Shown here: positions 1 through 8,300 of the stretch, in pieces
Layout of the letters: every line of letters starts with the position of its first letter
How positions within the stretch are numbered: the first letter of the stretch is position 1
Source: Bradyrhizobium diazoefficiens
GTDB lineage: Bacteria; Pseudomonadota; Alphaproteobacteria; Rhizobiales; Xanthobacteraceae
DNA length: 64,000 bases
NCBI RefSeq assembly: GCF_016616885.1
Contig: NZ_CP067102.1
Coordinates: 2,074,501 to 2,138,500 of the forward strand
Direction of reading: 5' to 3'
Program-made: the position numbers and the translations under genes
Notes under the pieces: generated by a model
Database searches by the model: none
What the model was told of the DNA's origin: nothing
The model's input: the letters and a program-made list of their open reading frames with translations, nothing else

Positions 1-1
1 A

Positions 2-820
2 ACAGAGCTGCGAGAACAGGCTGCCCATTGGTGGCGAACCTCCATATGCGATATCGCCCCAGGGCGGATCGCTTATCGCGGATACCCGATTGAGGACTTG
101 ATCGGGCAGATTTCGTTCCCCGCCATGATCTGGCTGATGCTGCGGGGCGAATTGCCTCTACCTGCGCAGGAGAAACTGTTGCAAGCTGCGCTCGTCGCCT
201 CCGTCGATCACGGTCCGCACGCGCCATCGATTGCAATCGCCCAGATGGCGGTCAGTTGCGGGCTGCCGCTCAATGGTGCGATGGCGTCTGCTATTAACAC
301 GCTCGACGACGTGCATGGCGGAGCCGGAGAGCAGGCGATCGAGCTGTACGAGGACGTCCTGCGACGCAGCGAGACCGCGGAAACCGACCGAGCCGCCAAT
401 GATGCCATCGACCGGTTCATCGCCATACGCAGCAAATATCTGCCTGGCTTCGGTCATCGCTTCCATCCCGTCGATCCGCGTGCCGCACCGCTGCTGGCCC
501 TCGTCGATGCTGCCGTGGGTGAAGGCGTGGTCAGTGGCCACTACGCCAGCGCCGCGCGCGCGATCGAGCGCGTCATGCAGCGGCGCAAGGGCAAGCTCAT
601 CCCGATGAACATCGATGGCGCGACCGCGGTGATCTATGGCGAGTTGGGATTTGCCGCGCCGCTCGCGCGTGGCATCTTCTGCCTGTCGCGCGCGGTCGGC
701 ATCCTGGCACATGCCTGGGAGCAGACCGGACGCAAGGACCGCAACAAGGGACCCATGCCCAAGCAGTTCGCCTACAAATATGAGGGGCAGCCGAAGCGAA
801 GGTTGACCGGCGCGCCATGA
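2..820 (+). CDS. citrate synthase/citryl-CoA lyase family protein, 5' partial
   Basis: The reading frame is open from the first bases of the window, so the N-terminus lies outside. The translated start contains the family signature DIAPGRIAYRGYPIEDL. The three catalytic regions of citrate synthases are visible: a His in DVHGGAGE, a His in GFGHRFHPVDPR, and an Asp in NIDGATAVIYGELG. Enzymes of this fold condense or cleave citrate-like acyl-CoA thioesters; whether this is a synthase or a citryl-CoA lyase cannot be told from the fragment. Its stop overlaps the start of the SMP-30 gene by ATGA, so the two are translationally coupled and probably share a pathway. Family call is secure, substrate is not. 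Confidence 0.85.
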   Translation, partial: TELREQAAHWWRTSICDIAPGRIAYRGYPIEDLIGQISFPAMIWLMLRGELPLPAQEKLLQAALVASVDHGPHAPSIAIAQMAVSCGLPLNGAMASAINTLDDVHGGAGEQAIELYEDVLRRSETAETDRAANDAIDRFIAIRSKYLPGFGHRFHPVDPRAAPLLALVDAAVGEGVVSGHYASAARAIERVMQRRKGKLIPMNIDGATAVIYGELGFAAPLARGIFCLSRAVGILAHAWEQTGRKDRNKGPMPKQFAYKYEGQPKRRLTGAP

Positions 821-1710
821 TGTATCTCGATGGGCCACCACAGGTCATCGAAACGCGCGTCTGGGCGACCATGCCGGCCGAATTTCGCAGGCCCGGCGTC
901 CGCTCGGATTGGGCCGACGCCAACCGCGGCGGCAAGCCGGTCGATTGCTTCATCGAAGGGCCATCGTTCGACGCGTCCGGAAATCTCTATGTGGTCGATA
1001 TTCCCTTCGGCCGCATCTTCAGAATTGCAACGGATGGCGCCTGGTCCCTGATCATCGAGTATGACGGTTGGCCAAACGGACTGAAGATCGCGCCGGACGG
1101 CCGCATTCTGGTCGCCGACTACATGAATGGCCTGATGGAGCTGGATGCACGGCGCGGCACGGTCCGGACCCTGCTTGGTCATCGCATTTCCGAGTCCTTC
1201 AAGGGCTGCAACGACCTGCATATCTCGTCGATCGGCGACATCTACTTTACCGACCAAGGCCAGACCGGGTTACACGATCCAACCGGCCGCGTATTTCGCC
1301 TGCGTCCCGATGGACGGCTGGATTGCCTGATCTCGAATGGGCCAAGCCCGAATGGTCTCGTGCTCGACCCCCACGAAACCGCGCTGTTCGTGGCAATGAC
1401 GCGTGACAACAGCGTCTGGCGGGTGCCGCTCGTGCGCGATGGAGGAGTCGCCAAGGTCGGCAGGTTCAGCGTGTTCTTCGGGATAAGCGGTCCAGACGGG
1501 CTGACCATGGACGCGAATGGGCGACTATTCGTTGCGCATGCCTCGCTCGGTCATGTCTTCGTGCTGGCGCCCAACGGTGAATGTATCGCGCGCGTCAAAT
1601 CCTGCGCTGGCCCAACCTGCACGAATGTCGCATTGGGTCCAAATGGCGCTCTGTTCACCACAGAATCATCTACCGGCTCCATATTGATCGCCGACACTAA
1701 TGGTCTCTAA
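817..1710 (+). CDS. SMP-30/gluconolactonase family protein
   Basis: A 297-residue six-bladed beta-propeller of the SMP-30/gluconolactonase/LRE type. Repeated blade motifs are visible: EGPSFDASGNLYVVD near residue 48, WPNGLKIAPDGRILVAD near 87, SPNGLVLDP near 176 and GPDGLTMDANGRLFVAH near 226. The Glu of EGP and the Asn of the PNGL motifs are the usual metal ligands. Family members hydrolyse lactones. There is no signal peptide, so it should be cytosolic. The ATG overlaps the stop of the citrate-synthase-like gene, suggesting joint action on one substrate, but that substrate is unknown. Confidence 0.85.
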   Translation: MMYLDGPPQVIETRVWATMPAEFRRPGVRSDWADANRGGKPVDCFIEGPSFDASGNLYVVDIPFGRIFRIATDGAWSLIIEYDGWPNGLKIAPDGRILVADYMNGLMELDARRGTVRTLLGHRISESFKGCNDLHISSIGDIYFTDQGQTGLHDPTGRVFRLRPDGRLDCLISNGPSPNGLVLDPHETALFVAMTRDNSVWRVPLVRDGGVAKVGRFSVFFGISGPDGLTMDANGRLFVAHASLGHVFVLAPNGECIARVKSCAGPTCTNVALGPNGALFTTESSTGSILIADTNGL

Positions 1711-1716
1711 GACAGA

Positions 1717-2031
1717 TTGATTGCCAGCACCCGAGGAGGACTAGCCTGCTCGGTCCGTTCGGGAGAGGCGGCCCTGTCCACCTATCGCGACGGCCGGGAG
1801 GGGTGTCGGGCGCTGCTCACGGACGTCAACCCGGGTGATGGCATCACGGGTTGGGAGCTGGCCCGGCGGGTCAGGGAGATCACGCCCGGCTTTCCCGTGA
1901 TTTACATGACGAGCGCCAGCGCCCCGGATTGGAAATCGCAGGGCGTTGACGGTAGCGTCCTGATCGAGAAGCCCTTTGCGCCAGCGCAATTGGCTGCCGC
2001 CGTGTCGCAGCTGCTCGATACGGCGGCTTAG
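1717..2031 (+). pseudogene. response-regulator receiver domain, N-terminally truncated
   Basis: About 104 codons begin at a TTG only 6 bases after the previous stop. They match the C-terminal two thirds of a CheY-like receiver: ALLTDVNPGDGITGWELARR (phospho-Asp region), then PVIYMTSASA and VLIEKPFAPAQL (switch Thr/Ser and Lys region). The first beta strand and the acidic pair that should open a receiver domain are missing, and the 24 or so leading residues look unrelated to it. I read it as a remnant. It could only be functional if it starts elsewhere, and I find no upstream in-frame extension. Confidence 0.6.
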
Positions 2032-2066
2032 CCGGGTTGAATCCCTGTTCGCGCCTGCAACGCCGG

Positions 2067-2285
2067 CTATGCGTTGGGCCTGGATGCGGCCGCTGCGCGA
2101 GCCGCTGCTACCGCCATCCAGTCCCGCAGCAGGTCTCTGTCCTCCTTCGAAAAGGATGCGCGCCGCTTGAGATCTTCCAAGGTCTCGCCGGGATGGCATC
2201 GCTCGAAATCCTCACGGATGAGCGACTCGAGGTAGATTCGATCTTCGGTGCCTGAAACGAAATGCTGGCGCGAATCGGTCCTCAT
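2067..2285 (-). CDS. small conserved hypothetical protein
   Basis: A 72-residue charged protein, MRTDSRQHFVSG onwards, ending in an alanine-rich helix after KEDRDLLRDWMAVAAARA. I chose the ATG at 2285 because GAGGAA lies 6 bases upstream; an earlier in-frame ATG at 2303 has no comparable site. No known domain. The style (short, charged, with a DWM motif) resembles hypothetical proteins I associate with Bradyrhizobium accessory regions. Function unknown. Confidence 0.55.
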   Translation of the reverse strand: MRTDSRQHFVSGTEDRIYLESLIREDFERCHPGETLEDLKRRASFSKEDRDLLRDWMAVAAARAAAASRPNA

Positions 2286-2468
2286 GGTCGTTCCTCGGCG
2301 CACGCAGTCGAAGGCGGACCCGGATGCGGCACAACGGCAGGAGCGATCGTTGGTTCACGAACAGACCGGTTCGGATCGACGCTGACCGCGTCAAGGCCGC
2401 CGAGAGGCCCGTGGATCGTTGCGACCGCGGCCGCCGTGAGGACGCTCGGCTGCTGAATTCGGGTAGGG

Positions 2469-2618
2469 TCACTCCTGCTTCGGCATTCGCCCTTTGCCGT
2501 CGCACTTCGTGCAGCGGCCAGGAAAGATCCTGCGACCGGGTTCGGTCTCGCGCGCCGGCTGGTGCCCGGCGCCATTGCAGACGTCGCATTTGACCTCGGC
2601 GGAGCCGCCTTTCCTCAT
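2469..2618 (-). CDS. small DnaJ-type zinc-finger protein
   Basis: Forty-nine residues holding one pair of DnaJ-like cysteine motifs: CDVCNGAG near residue 11 and CTKCDGKG near residue 36, a four-cysteine zinc site. There is no J domain, so this is a free-standing zinc finger and not a DnaJ chaperone. Its ATG overlaps the stop of the gene upstream (ATGA), which fixes the start and implies coupled translation. Such small proteins are common in bradyrhizobia; their role is unknown to me. Confidence 0.6.
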   Translation of the reverse strand: MRKGGSAEVKCDVCNGAGHQPARETEPGRRIFPGRCTKCDGKGRMPKQE

Positions 2619-2812
2619 GCCTCGCCCGGGCGGGCGAAGAGTGTCGCCGGCGGCGTGGTGCGGGGCGGCGGCAGCGGCCGGGCGCTGCCGCCGGGTTTGC
2701 TCTTGGCGTCGTACCTTTTGGCCAAGTCGAGCAGCCGTCTTCGTGTGAACGGGTCCGCCTTCTCCGCCAGATCGCGCGCCCGCTGCGCGAAGCCGCTGTA
2801 GAACTCTTCCAT
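2615..2812 (-). CDS. small conserved hypothetical protein, first gene of a two-gene unit
   Basis: A 65-residue protein starting MEEFYSGFAQRARDLAEKAD, predicted helical at the N-terminus, with a proline-rich tail (RPLPPPRTTPP). The start at 2812 is chosen because the family-like MEEFYSGF opening begins there; seven extra residues are possible from 2833. Its stop overlaps the start of the zinc-finger gene by four bases. No known domain; I recognise only the bradyrhizobial flavour of the sequence. Confidence 0.6.
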   Translation of the reverse strand: MEEFYSGFAQRARDLAEKADPFTRRRLLDLAKRYDAKSKPGGSARPLPPPRTTPPATLFARPGEA

Positions 2813-2930
2813 GACGCCACCCCACAACATCACCGAAGCTGGATTTGATTGGGTGGCGCGGTTCGCGTCAAGAGCTCGCTTGTGTCGGCGCAGCGACCGG
2901 GAATAGTCTAAGCGCGGCAGGGGAAGCCAG

Positions 2931-3113
2931 ATGTCGCTGCTACATCCAATCCGGAAGCCGTGCCCGCACTGCGGGCGGCCAATGAAGCTTGCCTGCGAGG
3001 AGGCCGCCAGAGGCGTGGAGCGCTACGTCTGCCCCGATTGCGACGACGATCCGCTGCACGATCCCGACGCCCGGAAGTGGGTGGAAGGCCCGCTGCGGCC
3101 GCCGGCCAAATAG
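2931..3113 (+). CDS. small zinc-ribbon-like protein
   Basis: Sixty residues with two CxxC pairs, CPHCGRP near residue 11 and CPDCDDD near residue 34, consistent with a rubredoxin-like zinc ribbon. AGGGGAAG lies upstream of the ATG at a normal distance. It stands alone between gene pairs on the other strand and could bind nucleic acid or protein. Function unknown. Confidence 0.6.
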   Translation: MSLLHPIRKPCPHCGRPMKLACEEAARGVERYVCPDCDDDPLHDPDARKWVEGPLRPPAK

Positions 3114-3227
3114 TGATCCGGAAGAAATCAGCCTTAGCCGGTGATCCGGCCTCGCAAAGCCATAACTGGCAAATTCGTCGCGGGCGCACCAGCTTCCTAA
3201 TTTAGGCGTCCAGAAGCGGGGAACGAG

Positions 3228-3644
3228 ATGTCGACGGTTGCGAAGCTGCTTGCGCGGAAGCAGGCGCTCATGGAGCGGCTGGAGAGCGATCCCGGACCGA
3301 ACGAACGAGAGGAAATCCAGGCGCTGCTCGCCCAGATCGAGACGGCGCTGAACCTGCTCGATCCGAGAGATGCGGCCGGTCCAAGCGACGAGTTAACCGA
3401 AGCCGCCGCCCGTCAGAGCGTGCTCAGATCGTCGGGCACCTCGCCGAACTTCCGGATGACCTTGGCGTCGCCGAAGTCGCCGCTGGATGGGTCTCCGGTC
3501 CGCGAGAAGGCGACCGCGCCGGCGCAGCCGGGTTTCCGCGACAGCGCTTCGGCGCGCATGACGGCGGCGTTGGCGCTCAGGCACTCCACCGCCTCGCCAG
3601 GCGCGAGCCCGTCGTCTGCCATGACGAACGGCAGTGCCACGTAG
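3228..3644 (+). CDS. hypothetical protein, N-terminal half plausible
   Basis: The first 45 or so residues, MSTVAKLLARKQALMERLES up to ALNLLD, form an amphipathic helical protein of a type seen in bradyrhizobia. From about residue 62 the frame runs opposite a convincing gene on the other strand (3413-3658), and the encoded tail is Ser/Ala/Pro-rich, like antisense translation. The likeliest reading is a short real gene whose original stop was lost, so that it reads through into its convergent neighbour. The ATG follows GGGGAACGAG. The C-terminal end is doubtful. Confidence 0.45.
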   Translation: MSTVAKLLARKQALMERLESDPGPNEREEIQALLAQIETALNLLDPRDAAGPSDELTEAAARQSVLRSSGTSPNFRMTLASPKSPLDGSPVREKATAPAQPGFRDSASARMTAALALRHSTASPGASPSSAMTNGSAT

Positions 3645-3658
3645 TAGGTGACGTCCAT
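3413..3658 (-). CDS. small conserved hypothetical protein
   Basis: Eighty-one residues, opening MDVTYYVALPFVMADDGL and containing AVMRAEALSRKPGCAGAVAF, a compact alpha/beta pattern I recognise from bradyrhizobial hypothetical proteins but cannot name. It starts two bases after the stop of the 72-residue gene at 3661-3879, so the two form an operon on the minus strand. Downstream it runs into the converging frame from 3228. Function unknown. Confidence 0.6.
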   Translation of the reverse strand: MDVTYYVALPFVMADDGLAPGEAVECLSANAAVMRAEALSRKPGCAGAVAFSRTGDPSSGDFGDAKVIRKFGEVPDDLSTL

Positions 3659-3660
3659 CG

Positions 3661-3879
3661 CTACTCCTTGCGATCGTGCGGCGCGACGTAGCGGCCGCGC
3701 GCATAACCGTTCGACACCGCGCCCTTGAGCTCGTCGACCTTGGACTCCAGGAAGTCGACCGCGACGAGCAGCGCCTTCACCGCCTCCCGGGCGTCCCCGC
3801 CGCAGGCCTCGATCGCCTGGTCGGCGGCGAACTCGAGATCGCCCTTGGCGGGCGCGAACGGTTGGGGTGCAGCGGGCAT
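3661..3879 (-). CDS. small conserved hypothetical protein
   Basis: Seventy-two residues: MPAAPQPFAPAKGDLEFAAD, then a helical core CGGDAREAVKALLVAVDFLE and a tail SNGYARGRYVAPHDRKE. The GYARGR tail is typical of a small family in bradyrhizobia. A longer in-frame extension exists upstream but runs antisense to ku, so I start at the ATG at 3879. It is first in a two-gene minus-strand unit and is transcribed divergently from ku, with about 170 bases between. Confidence 0.6.
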   Translation of the reverse strand: MPAAPQPFAPAKGDLEFAADQAIEACGGDAREAVKALLVAVDFLESKVDELKGAVSNGYARGRYVAPHDRKE

Positions 3880-4047
3880 GGCGACATGTTCCCTTTTCGT
3901 TCTCGCGGAGTCAAGGGTCGGCGGCGGATTCCTCCGGCGCGGCCCGTAGGATCCGGCATGAATCTCGACCAGGCGACCCATGCCTGTCGGAACTGGCGCC
4001 CGCCGTTCGTCTTGAATCCAGGCCGCCGCGACCGGAGTTCTGCGTAC

Positions 4048-4992
4048 ATGGCCCCGCGCGCCAACTGGAAAGGCTTCCTGCGTCTGTCCCTCGTCGCCTG
4101 TCCCGTGGCGCTGTATCCGGCGACATCGGACAGCGAGAAGATCTCGTTCAACCAGCTCAATCGGCAGACCGGTCACCGCATCAAGTACCTCAAGGTCGAC
4201 GCCGATACCGGCGACGAGGTGCCCAACGAAGATATCGTCAAGGGCTACCAGCTCGAGAAGGACCAGTTCATCGAGGTCACCAAGGAGGAGCTCGAGGAGA
4301 TCGCGCTGGAGTCCACGCGCACCATCGAGATCGACGAGTTCGTCGACAGGACCGACATTGATCCGCGCTACCTGATCCGGCCCTACTACGTGCGTCCGGA
4401 CGGCAAGGTCGGCCACGACGCCTTCGCCGTGATCCGCGAGACCATCCGCGAGATGGACAAGGTCGCGATCGGCCGTGTGGTGCTGACCAACCGCGAGCAC
4501 ATCATCGCGCTCGAGCCGATGGACAAGGGCCTCGTCGGCACGCTGCTGCGCTATCCTTACGAGGTGCGCAGCGAGCAGGAATACTTTGAAGAGATCCAGG
4601 ACGTGAAGGTCACGAAGGACATGCTGGACCTGGCGAAGCACATCGTGAACCAGAAGGCGGGGCGGTTCGATCCGGACAAGTTCGAGGACCACTATGAGAC
4701 CGCGCTCGTCGACCTCATCAACCAGAAGCGCGCGGGCAAGACGATCAGGCCGAAGGAGCGACCCAAGGGCGAGAATGTGGTCGATCTGATGGAGGCGCTG
4801 CGAAAGAGCGTGGGAAGCGCTGCGGCCGGGGCCAAGGTCCATACCAAGGCGGCCCCGAGGAAGACGGCCAAGACGCCGCGCAAGGCGGCGGCCGGCCAGA
4901 AGGAGATGCTGATGCCGATCGCCGGCAAGAAGCCGGCCAAGGAGTCCGCGGCGAAGAAGCCCGCGGCTGGTCGACAGCGGAAGTCCGCGTGA
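4048..4992 (+). CDS. ku: Ku protein, non-homologous end joining
   Basis: A 314-residue prokaryotic Ku. It opens MAPRANWKGFLRLSLVACPV, the usual start of the family, which is why I reject the longer frame from 3676. The Ku core covers roughly residues 10-255 and includes FNQLNRQTGHRIKYLKVD and a minimal C-terminal region ending near GENVVDLMEAL. The last 50 residues are Lys/Ala-rich (AAPRKTAKTPRKAAAGQKE), the basic DNA-binding tail known from extended Ku proteins. Ku homodimers bind double-strand ends and recruit LigD. No ligD lies in the window, though rhizobia often carry several ku copies elsewhere. Flanked by tiny genes. Confidence 0.95.
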   Translation: MAPRANWKGFLRLSLVACPVALYPATSDSEKISFNQLNRQTGHRIKYLKVDADTGDEVPNEDIVKGYQLEKDQFIEVTKEELEEIALESTRTIEIDEFVDRTDIDPRYLIRPYYVRPDGKVGHDAFAVIRETIREMDKVAIGRVVLTNREHIIALEPMDKGLVGTLLRYPYEVRSEQEYFEEIQDVKVTKDMLDLAKHIVNQKAGRFDPDKFEDHYETALVDLINQKRAGKTIRPKERPKGENVVDLMEALRKSVGSAAAGAKVHTKAAPRKTAKTPRKAAAGQKEMLMPIAGKKPAKESAAKKPAAGRQRKSA

Positions 4993-5050
4993 GTGGCAGA
5001 CCAACGCGCGGCGGGCGCCGTCCCGCAGATTGGAAACCGAGGAGCAACGC

Positions 5051-5242
5051 ATGACCCCACTTTTCCCAGAGGAATTGTCAGCCAGCTTCATCGACCGCAG
5101 TCCCTTCGTGGCCATAGGTGACATGACACCACCCCGAGATCCCGAGGAAGACGGAGACGACGACGACGAGGACGAAGAGGAAGGCGACGAGGACGAAGGT
5201 GCCGAAGAACCGCCGGTGGTGCGCGAGCCGGACGAAGGCTAG
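5051..5242 (+). CDS. small acidic protein
   Basis: Sixty-three residues, MTPLFPEELSASFIDRSPFV, followed by a run almost entirely of Asp and Glu (DEDEEEGDEDEGAEE). The ATG has GAGGAG upstream, better than the earlier TTG at 5030. It lies 58 bases after ku on the same strand. A polyacidic tail could mimic DNA or bind basic proteins such as the lysine-rich tail of Ku; this is speculation from charge alone. Confidence 0.55.
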   Translation: MTPLFPEELSASFIDRSPFVAIGDMTPPRDPEEDGDDDDEDEEEGDEDEGAEEPPVVREPDEG

Positions 5243-5494
5243 AGCACGATGCTCCGGGACCGGGCGGCAGCGGCAGCCTCATTCGCAGCGCGAGCCGCAT
5301 CCTGCTGCGACGAATGTGACTGGCCGAGCGGTGCGCGGGATGGAACGAACCGGCCCGTCAGGCGTCGATTCCCTGCCTCTGGCACCCTACTCCCCAAAGC
5401 CCCAAGCCGGAGGAAAACCTACCACCTAGGTTGGCGGTCCTGATGCGCGCACCACTTGGCGCCAAGGACCGTTTGCGACCGACGGAGGGAGCAA

Positions 5495-5704
5495 ATGAGC
5501 AACCACATATCCGAACGGAGGCCGCCGACCGCGGCGGAACGGGAGGCTCACAAGGTCTTTCGGAAGACGGAGGTAAAGGTGGCGCTGTCCGAGCATGAGC
5601 GCGCCCAGCAGGCCTTCCACGCCAACCGCGAGCGGCTGAAGGCAGAACGTCTGGCTCGCGAGGCGGCGGCGAATCCGGAAGCGGGACGGAAGCGCAAACC
5701 CTGA
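5495..5704 (+). CDS. small charged helical protein
   Basis: Sixty-nine residues, starting MSNHISERRPPTAAEREAHK; the centre and C-terminus are one long charged helix (LSEHERAQQAFHANRERLKA). GGAGGGA lies 5 bases before the ATG, which decides the start over the in-frame upstream codon at 5456. No domain recognised; similar short helical proteins are frequent in bradyrhizobial genomes. Confidence 0.55.
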   Translation: MSNHISERRPPTAAEREAHKVFRKTEVKVALSEHERAQQAFHANRERLKAERLAREAAANPEAGRKRKP

Positions 5705-5783
5705 GAGATGACTTGTCGGAACGGGAATCCTACGGGGCGCCGGCCACCTGCCGTTTACGTTGTCCAGCTACGATATCGGGAGC

Positions 5784-5951
5784 ATGGGCAACGACTACCA
5801 ACCCGAGAGCGAGGCGATAGCGGCCATGAAGCTCGCGATGGCGGCCGACGGGCTGGAGCGGCAACGCTTGATCAGCTTGGCGATGGCCTGGCAGGAGCTC
5901 GCCCGCATGCGGGCGCCCCCGACGTCCGGCGGCGCCGACGAGGCGGCCTAG
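5784..5951 (+). CDS. small conserved hypothetical protein
   Basis: Fifty-five residues from the ATG at 5784 (MGNDYQPESEAIAAMKLAMA), mainly helical. A TTG at 5760 would add eight residues. It converges on the next gene: its TAG and the opposing stop share the palindromic bases CTAG. No function can be proposed. Confidence 0.45.
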   Translation: MGNDYQPESEAIAAMKLAMAADGLERQRLISLAMAWQELARMRAPPTSGGADEAA

Positions 5952-6217
5952 GCGAACTCTGGCGGGCACTCCGGACAGTTATCGCCGATCGAGTCCAGCA
6001 TTTCTGCGATCGCCACGGACGCTGCCTCCACCGAGACGCCAGGCGGCGGATCCCGGCGGGCGATGTCGCAGGCGCGTTCGCGCGCATGCGGGTCGGCCAG
6101 GTCCTGCATCCAGCCGTGCTCCTCGCATTCTCGGATGGCGCCAGCCTCCTGCAGCACGGAGATCGCCCAGCCGCGCAGCGTTCGGATCGCCGGCCGTCTT
6201 TCTTTCGCCATCAGCAT
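5948..6217 (-). CDS. small conserved hypothetical protein
   Basis: Eighty-nine residues from the ATG at 6217, which has AGGAG 8 bases upstream. Helical, with RTLRGWAISVLQEAG and a Cys-containing C-terminus GDNCPECPPEFA that could hold a metal. ACDIARRDPPPGVSVEAA is a distinctive mid-segment. It converges with the gene at 5784-5951, the stops overlapping. Unknown function. Confidence 0.5.
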   Translation of the reverse strand: MLMAKERRPAIRTLRGWAISVLQEAGAIRECEEHGWMQDLADPHARERACDIARRDPPPGVSVEAASVAIAEMLDSIGDNCPECPPEFA

Positions 6218-6644
6218 CGAGACCACTCCTGCCTGGACGAATCCTTCCGCCCGCCTGCTCGTTCCAGGCGCTTAGCACGGAGCAGGGATTCGCGATCGGC
6301 AGGGCTCGCGCTTGTCCACGTGTTCCGCGTACCTGTGCAAGACTTGAAGAAGCTCGCACGATGCGGCCGTAAAAAAGCCGATACATAAAATATGGCGCGG
6401 CTAGCTTCGCGGCTTCCTCTCGGGACCACGAGGGGTGAGATCGTCGCTTACGCCAGGCCACACGCGGTCGAAGAGAGCGACAAATTCATAGGGAGATACG
6501 GGAAGTTCTGGACTCTATCGGCGATACCCGTCCGGACCGTTCTCCCGAAAACCCTTGACCCGGCCGGCGTGCGTTGGGAGTCTCTCTTGAATAGCCGCGC
6601 ATTCAGGGCGTCACTCGGAAATGGCTGTCTGGCGGAGGCGATGA
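6218..6644. other. intergenic region upstream of the recombinase
   Basis: No supported gene. Frames here are short and lack a convincing start. The sequence becomes more AT-rich from about 6360, marking the left edge of the recombinase segment. I see no tRNA or obvious attachment site, so the integration junction is not located. Confidence 0.4.
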
Positions 6645-8300
6645 ATGAGCAATGCCCTCGTCGTTCACAAGAGTCATCTACCGAAAGCTGTCCTTGGTCT
6701 TCGGGCCGCTCAATACGTCCGAATGTCTACGGACCGGCAGCAGTATTCGATACAAAATCAGGCTGCTGTGATCGCGGCCTACGCTCACGCCCATAACTTC
6801 ACGCTCGTACGGACCTATAAGGATGAGGGTGAGAGCGGACTATTGATTAAAAATAGAGCCGGTCTCCTACAATTGCTTGAGGACGTTGAAGGCGGACAGA
6901 CCGACTTTGGTCATCTCCTGGTGTACGACGTAAGTCGATGGGGACGCTTCCAGGACGTCGACGAAAGCGCACACTACGAATTCATGTGTAAGCGCGCCGG
7001 CATCAAGATCGCCTATTGCGCCGAACAATTCGATAATGACGGCAGCATGCTGGCGAGCATCGTCAAAAACATCAAACGAGTGATGGCAGCCGAATACAGT
7101 CGGGAGCTGTCGGCGAAGGTATACGCAGGCCAGTGCCGATTTGCTCGCCTCGGCTACAAGCCTTGCGGCGTGGCTGGATATGGGCTGGTACGAGAGCTTG
7201 TCGACGAGAAGGATCAATCAAAGGGGGTGATGAAGAGTGGCGACCGCAAATATCTCACGACCGATCACATCCGAGTCCGGCCGGGCGATACGAAGGAGAT
7301 TGCCGTCGTCAGGTGGATATTTGAACGTTTCCTGGAAGTAAAGTGTGAGACAGTTGTTGCCTGGGAGCTGAACAAAGCGAAGGTGCCCACGAGGCCAGGC
7401 AAGCCGTGGACGCGAGCGATGGTTGGTGCCATTCTTAGAGACGAAAGTTACATCGGGAATCTTGTATTCAATCGGCGGTCATGGAAGCTTCGCCAAACTC
7501 GCACGTACAATCCTCCCGAACAGTGGATCAGAAGTGAAGGTTGCATCGAACCAATCGTCGATCGCGATATCTTTCTAAGAGCCAATAAAGTCATCAGAGA
7601 GCGTCGCGTCGATCTTACCGATGAAGAGATGCTCCTGCGGTTACGCAAGACGCTGCTCAAGGAAGGACGTCTTAGCATTAACATCATCGACCGGACGCCG
7701 GGCTTGCCCTGTGTGGCGACTTGCCAAACGCATTTTGGCAGCATGCGGAATCTCTATCGGCTGCTCGGGTATACTCCGAAGCGGAACTACGAATTTCTCG
7801 ACTCCCGTAGGGTTTGGTCCAAGCAGAAGACAATGCTTGCGTCTCGAATTGGTACTGCAATTAGAAAGGCCGGTGGTCGGACCAGCACAGGCGGGTGGAC
7901 AGACTCAATGCGCGTGAACGGATCGACCTATATATCCGTCAGAGCAGCGCGCTGGACTCCTGGGAAGTTAGAGAGTCATTCTCCACATTGGACGATCCAG
8001 TGTGACGCACACGTACCCGCTGGATGGATCGCCGCCATCAGGCTGTCTCAGCACAATCAGGCCGTGCTTGACTACGTTCTGATGCCAACCGATGGCACTG
8101 TGAAACGGACTATCAGGTTTTCGGAGGCCGCTCGCGAACGCCGCGCAATAATGTGCTTCAAGACGCCCGATGCACTTGTTCGAGCAATCACCCGGCGACT
8201 AACCAAGAAAGCCCGTGTTTCCCGAGCCAAGTCATCGCCACCGAGCAGACGAGTGAAGTCAAGCCGCCCAAAAACCAAGAACGTCGGCGTCCGGCATTGA
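6645..8300 (+). CDS. large serine recombinase
   Basis: A 551-residue site-specific recombinase. The resolvase-type catalytic domain begins at residue 20 with AAQYVRMSTDRQQYSIQNQ, giving nucleophile Ser28 in the YxRxST motif. It continues through VYDVSRWGRFQD and AAEYSRELSAKVYAGQCRFA. A Recombinase domain follows (GDTKEIAVVRWIFERFLE, TRAMVGAILRDESYIGNLVF, about residues 210-310), then a long C-terminal region of about 230 residues. GGCGGAGGCG precedes the ATG. Base composition is lower in GC than the neighbours, indicating transfer. No other phage or ICE gene accompanies it, so it is an orphan integrase or the remains of an element. Confidence 0.9.
   Translation: MSNALVVHKSHLPKAVLGLRAAQYVRMSTDRQQYSIQNQAAVIAAYAHAHNFTLVRTYKDEGESGLLIKNRAGLLQLLEDVEGGQTDFGHLLVYDVSRWGRFQDVDESAHYEFMCKRAGIKIAYCAEQFDNDGSMLASIVKNIKRVMAAEYSRELSAKVYAGQCRFARLGYKPCGVAGYGLVRELVDEKDQSKGVMKSGDRKYLTTDHIRVRPGDTKEIAVVRWIFERFLEVKCETVVAWELNKAKVPTRPGKPWTRAMVGAILRDESYIGNLVFNRRSWKLRQTRTYNPPEQWIRSEGCIEPIVDRDIFLRANKVIRERRVDLTDEEMLLRLRKTLLKEGRLSINIIDRTPGLPCVATCQTHFGSMRNLYRLLGYTPKRNYEFLDSRRVWSKQKTMLASRIGTAIRKAGGRTSTGGWTDSMRVNGSTYISVRAARWTPGKLESHSPHWTIQCDAHVPAGWIAAIRLSQHNQAVLDYVLMPTDGTVKRTIRFSEAARERRAIMCFKTPDALVRAITRRLTKKARVSRAKSSPPSRRVKSSRPKTKNVGVRH

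Noticed and set aside
158..841. Open frame of 227 codons on the minus strand across the citrate-synthase-like gene
   Set aside because: Antisense of a gene with clear catalytic motifs; its own translation has no recognisable domain.
3883..5124. Long minus-strand frame running across ku
   Set aside because: Only its last 72 codons look like a gene and are annotated separately (3661-3879). The rest is antisense to a confident Ku.
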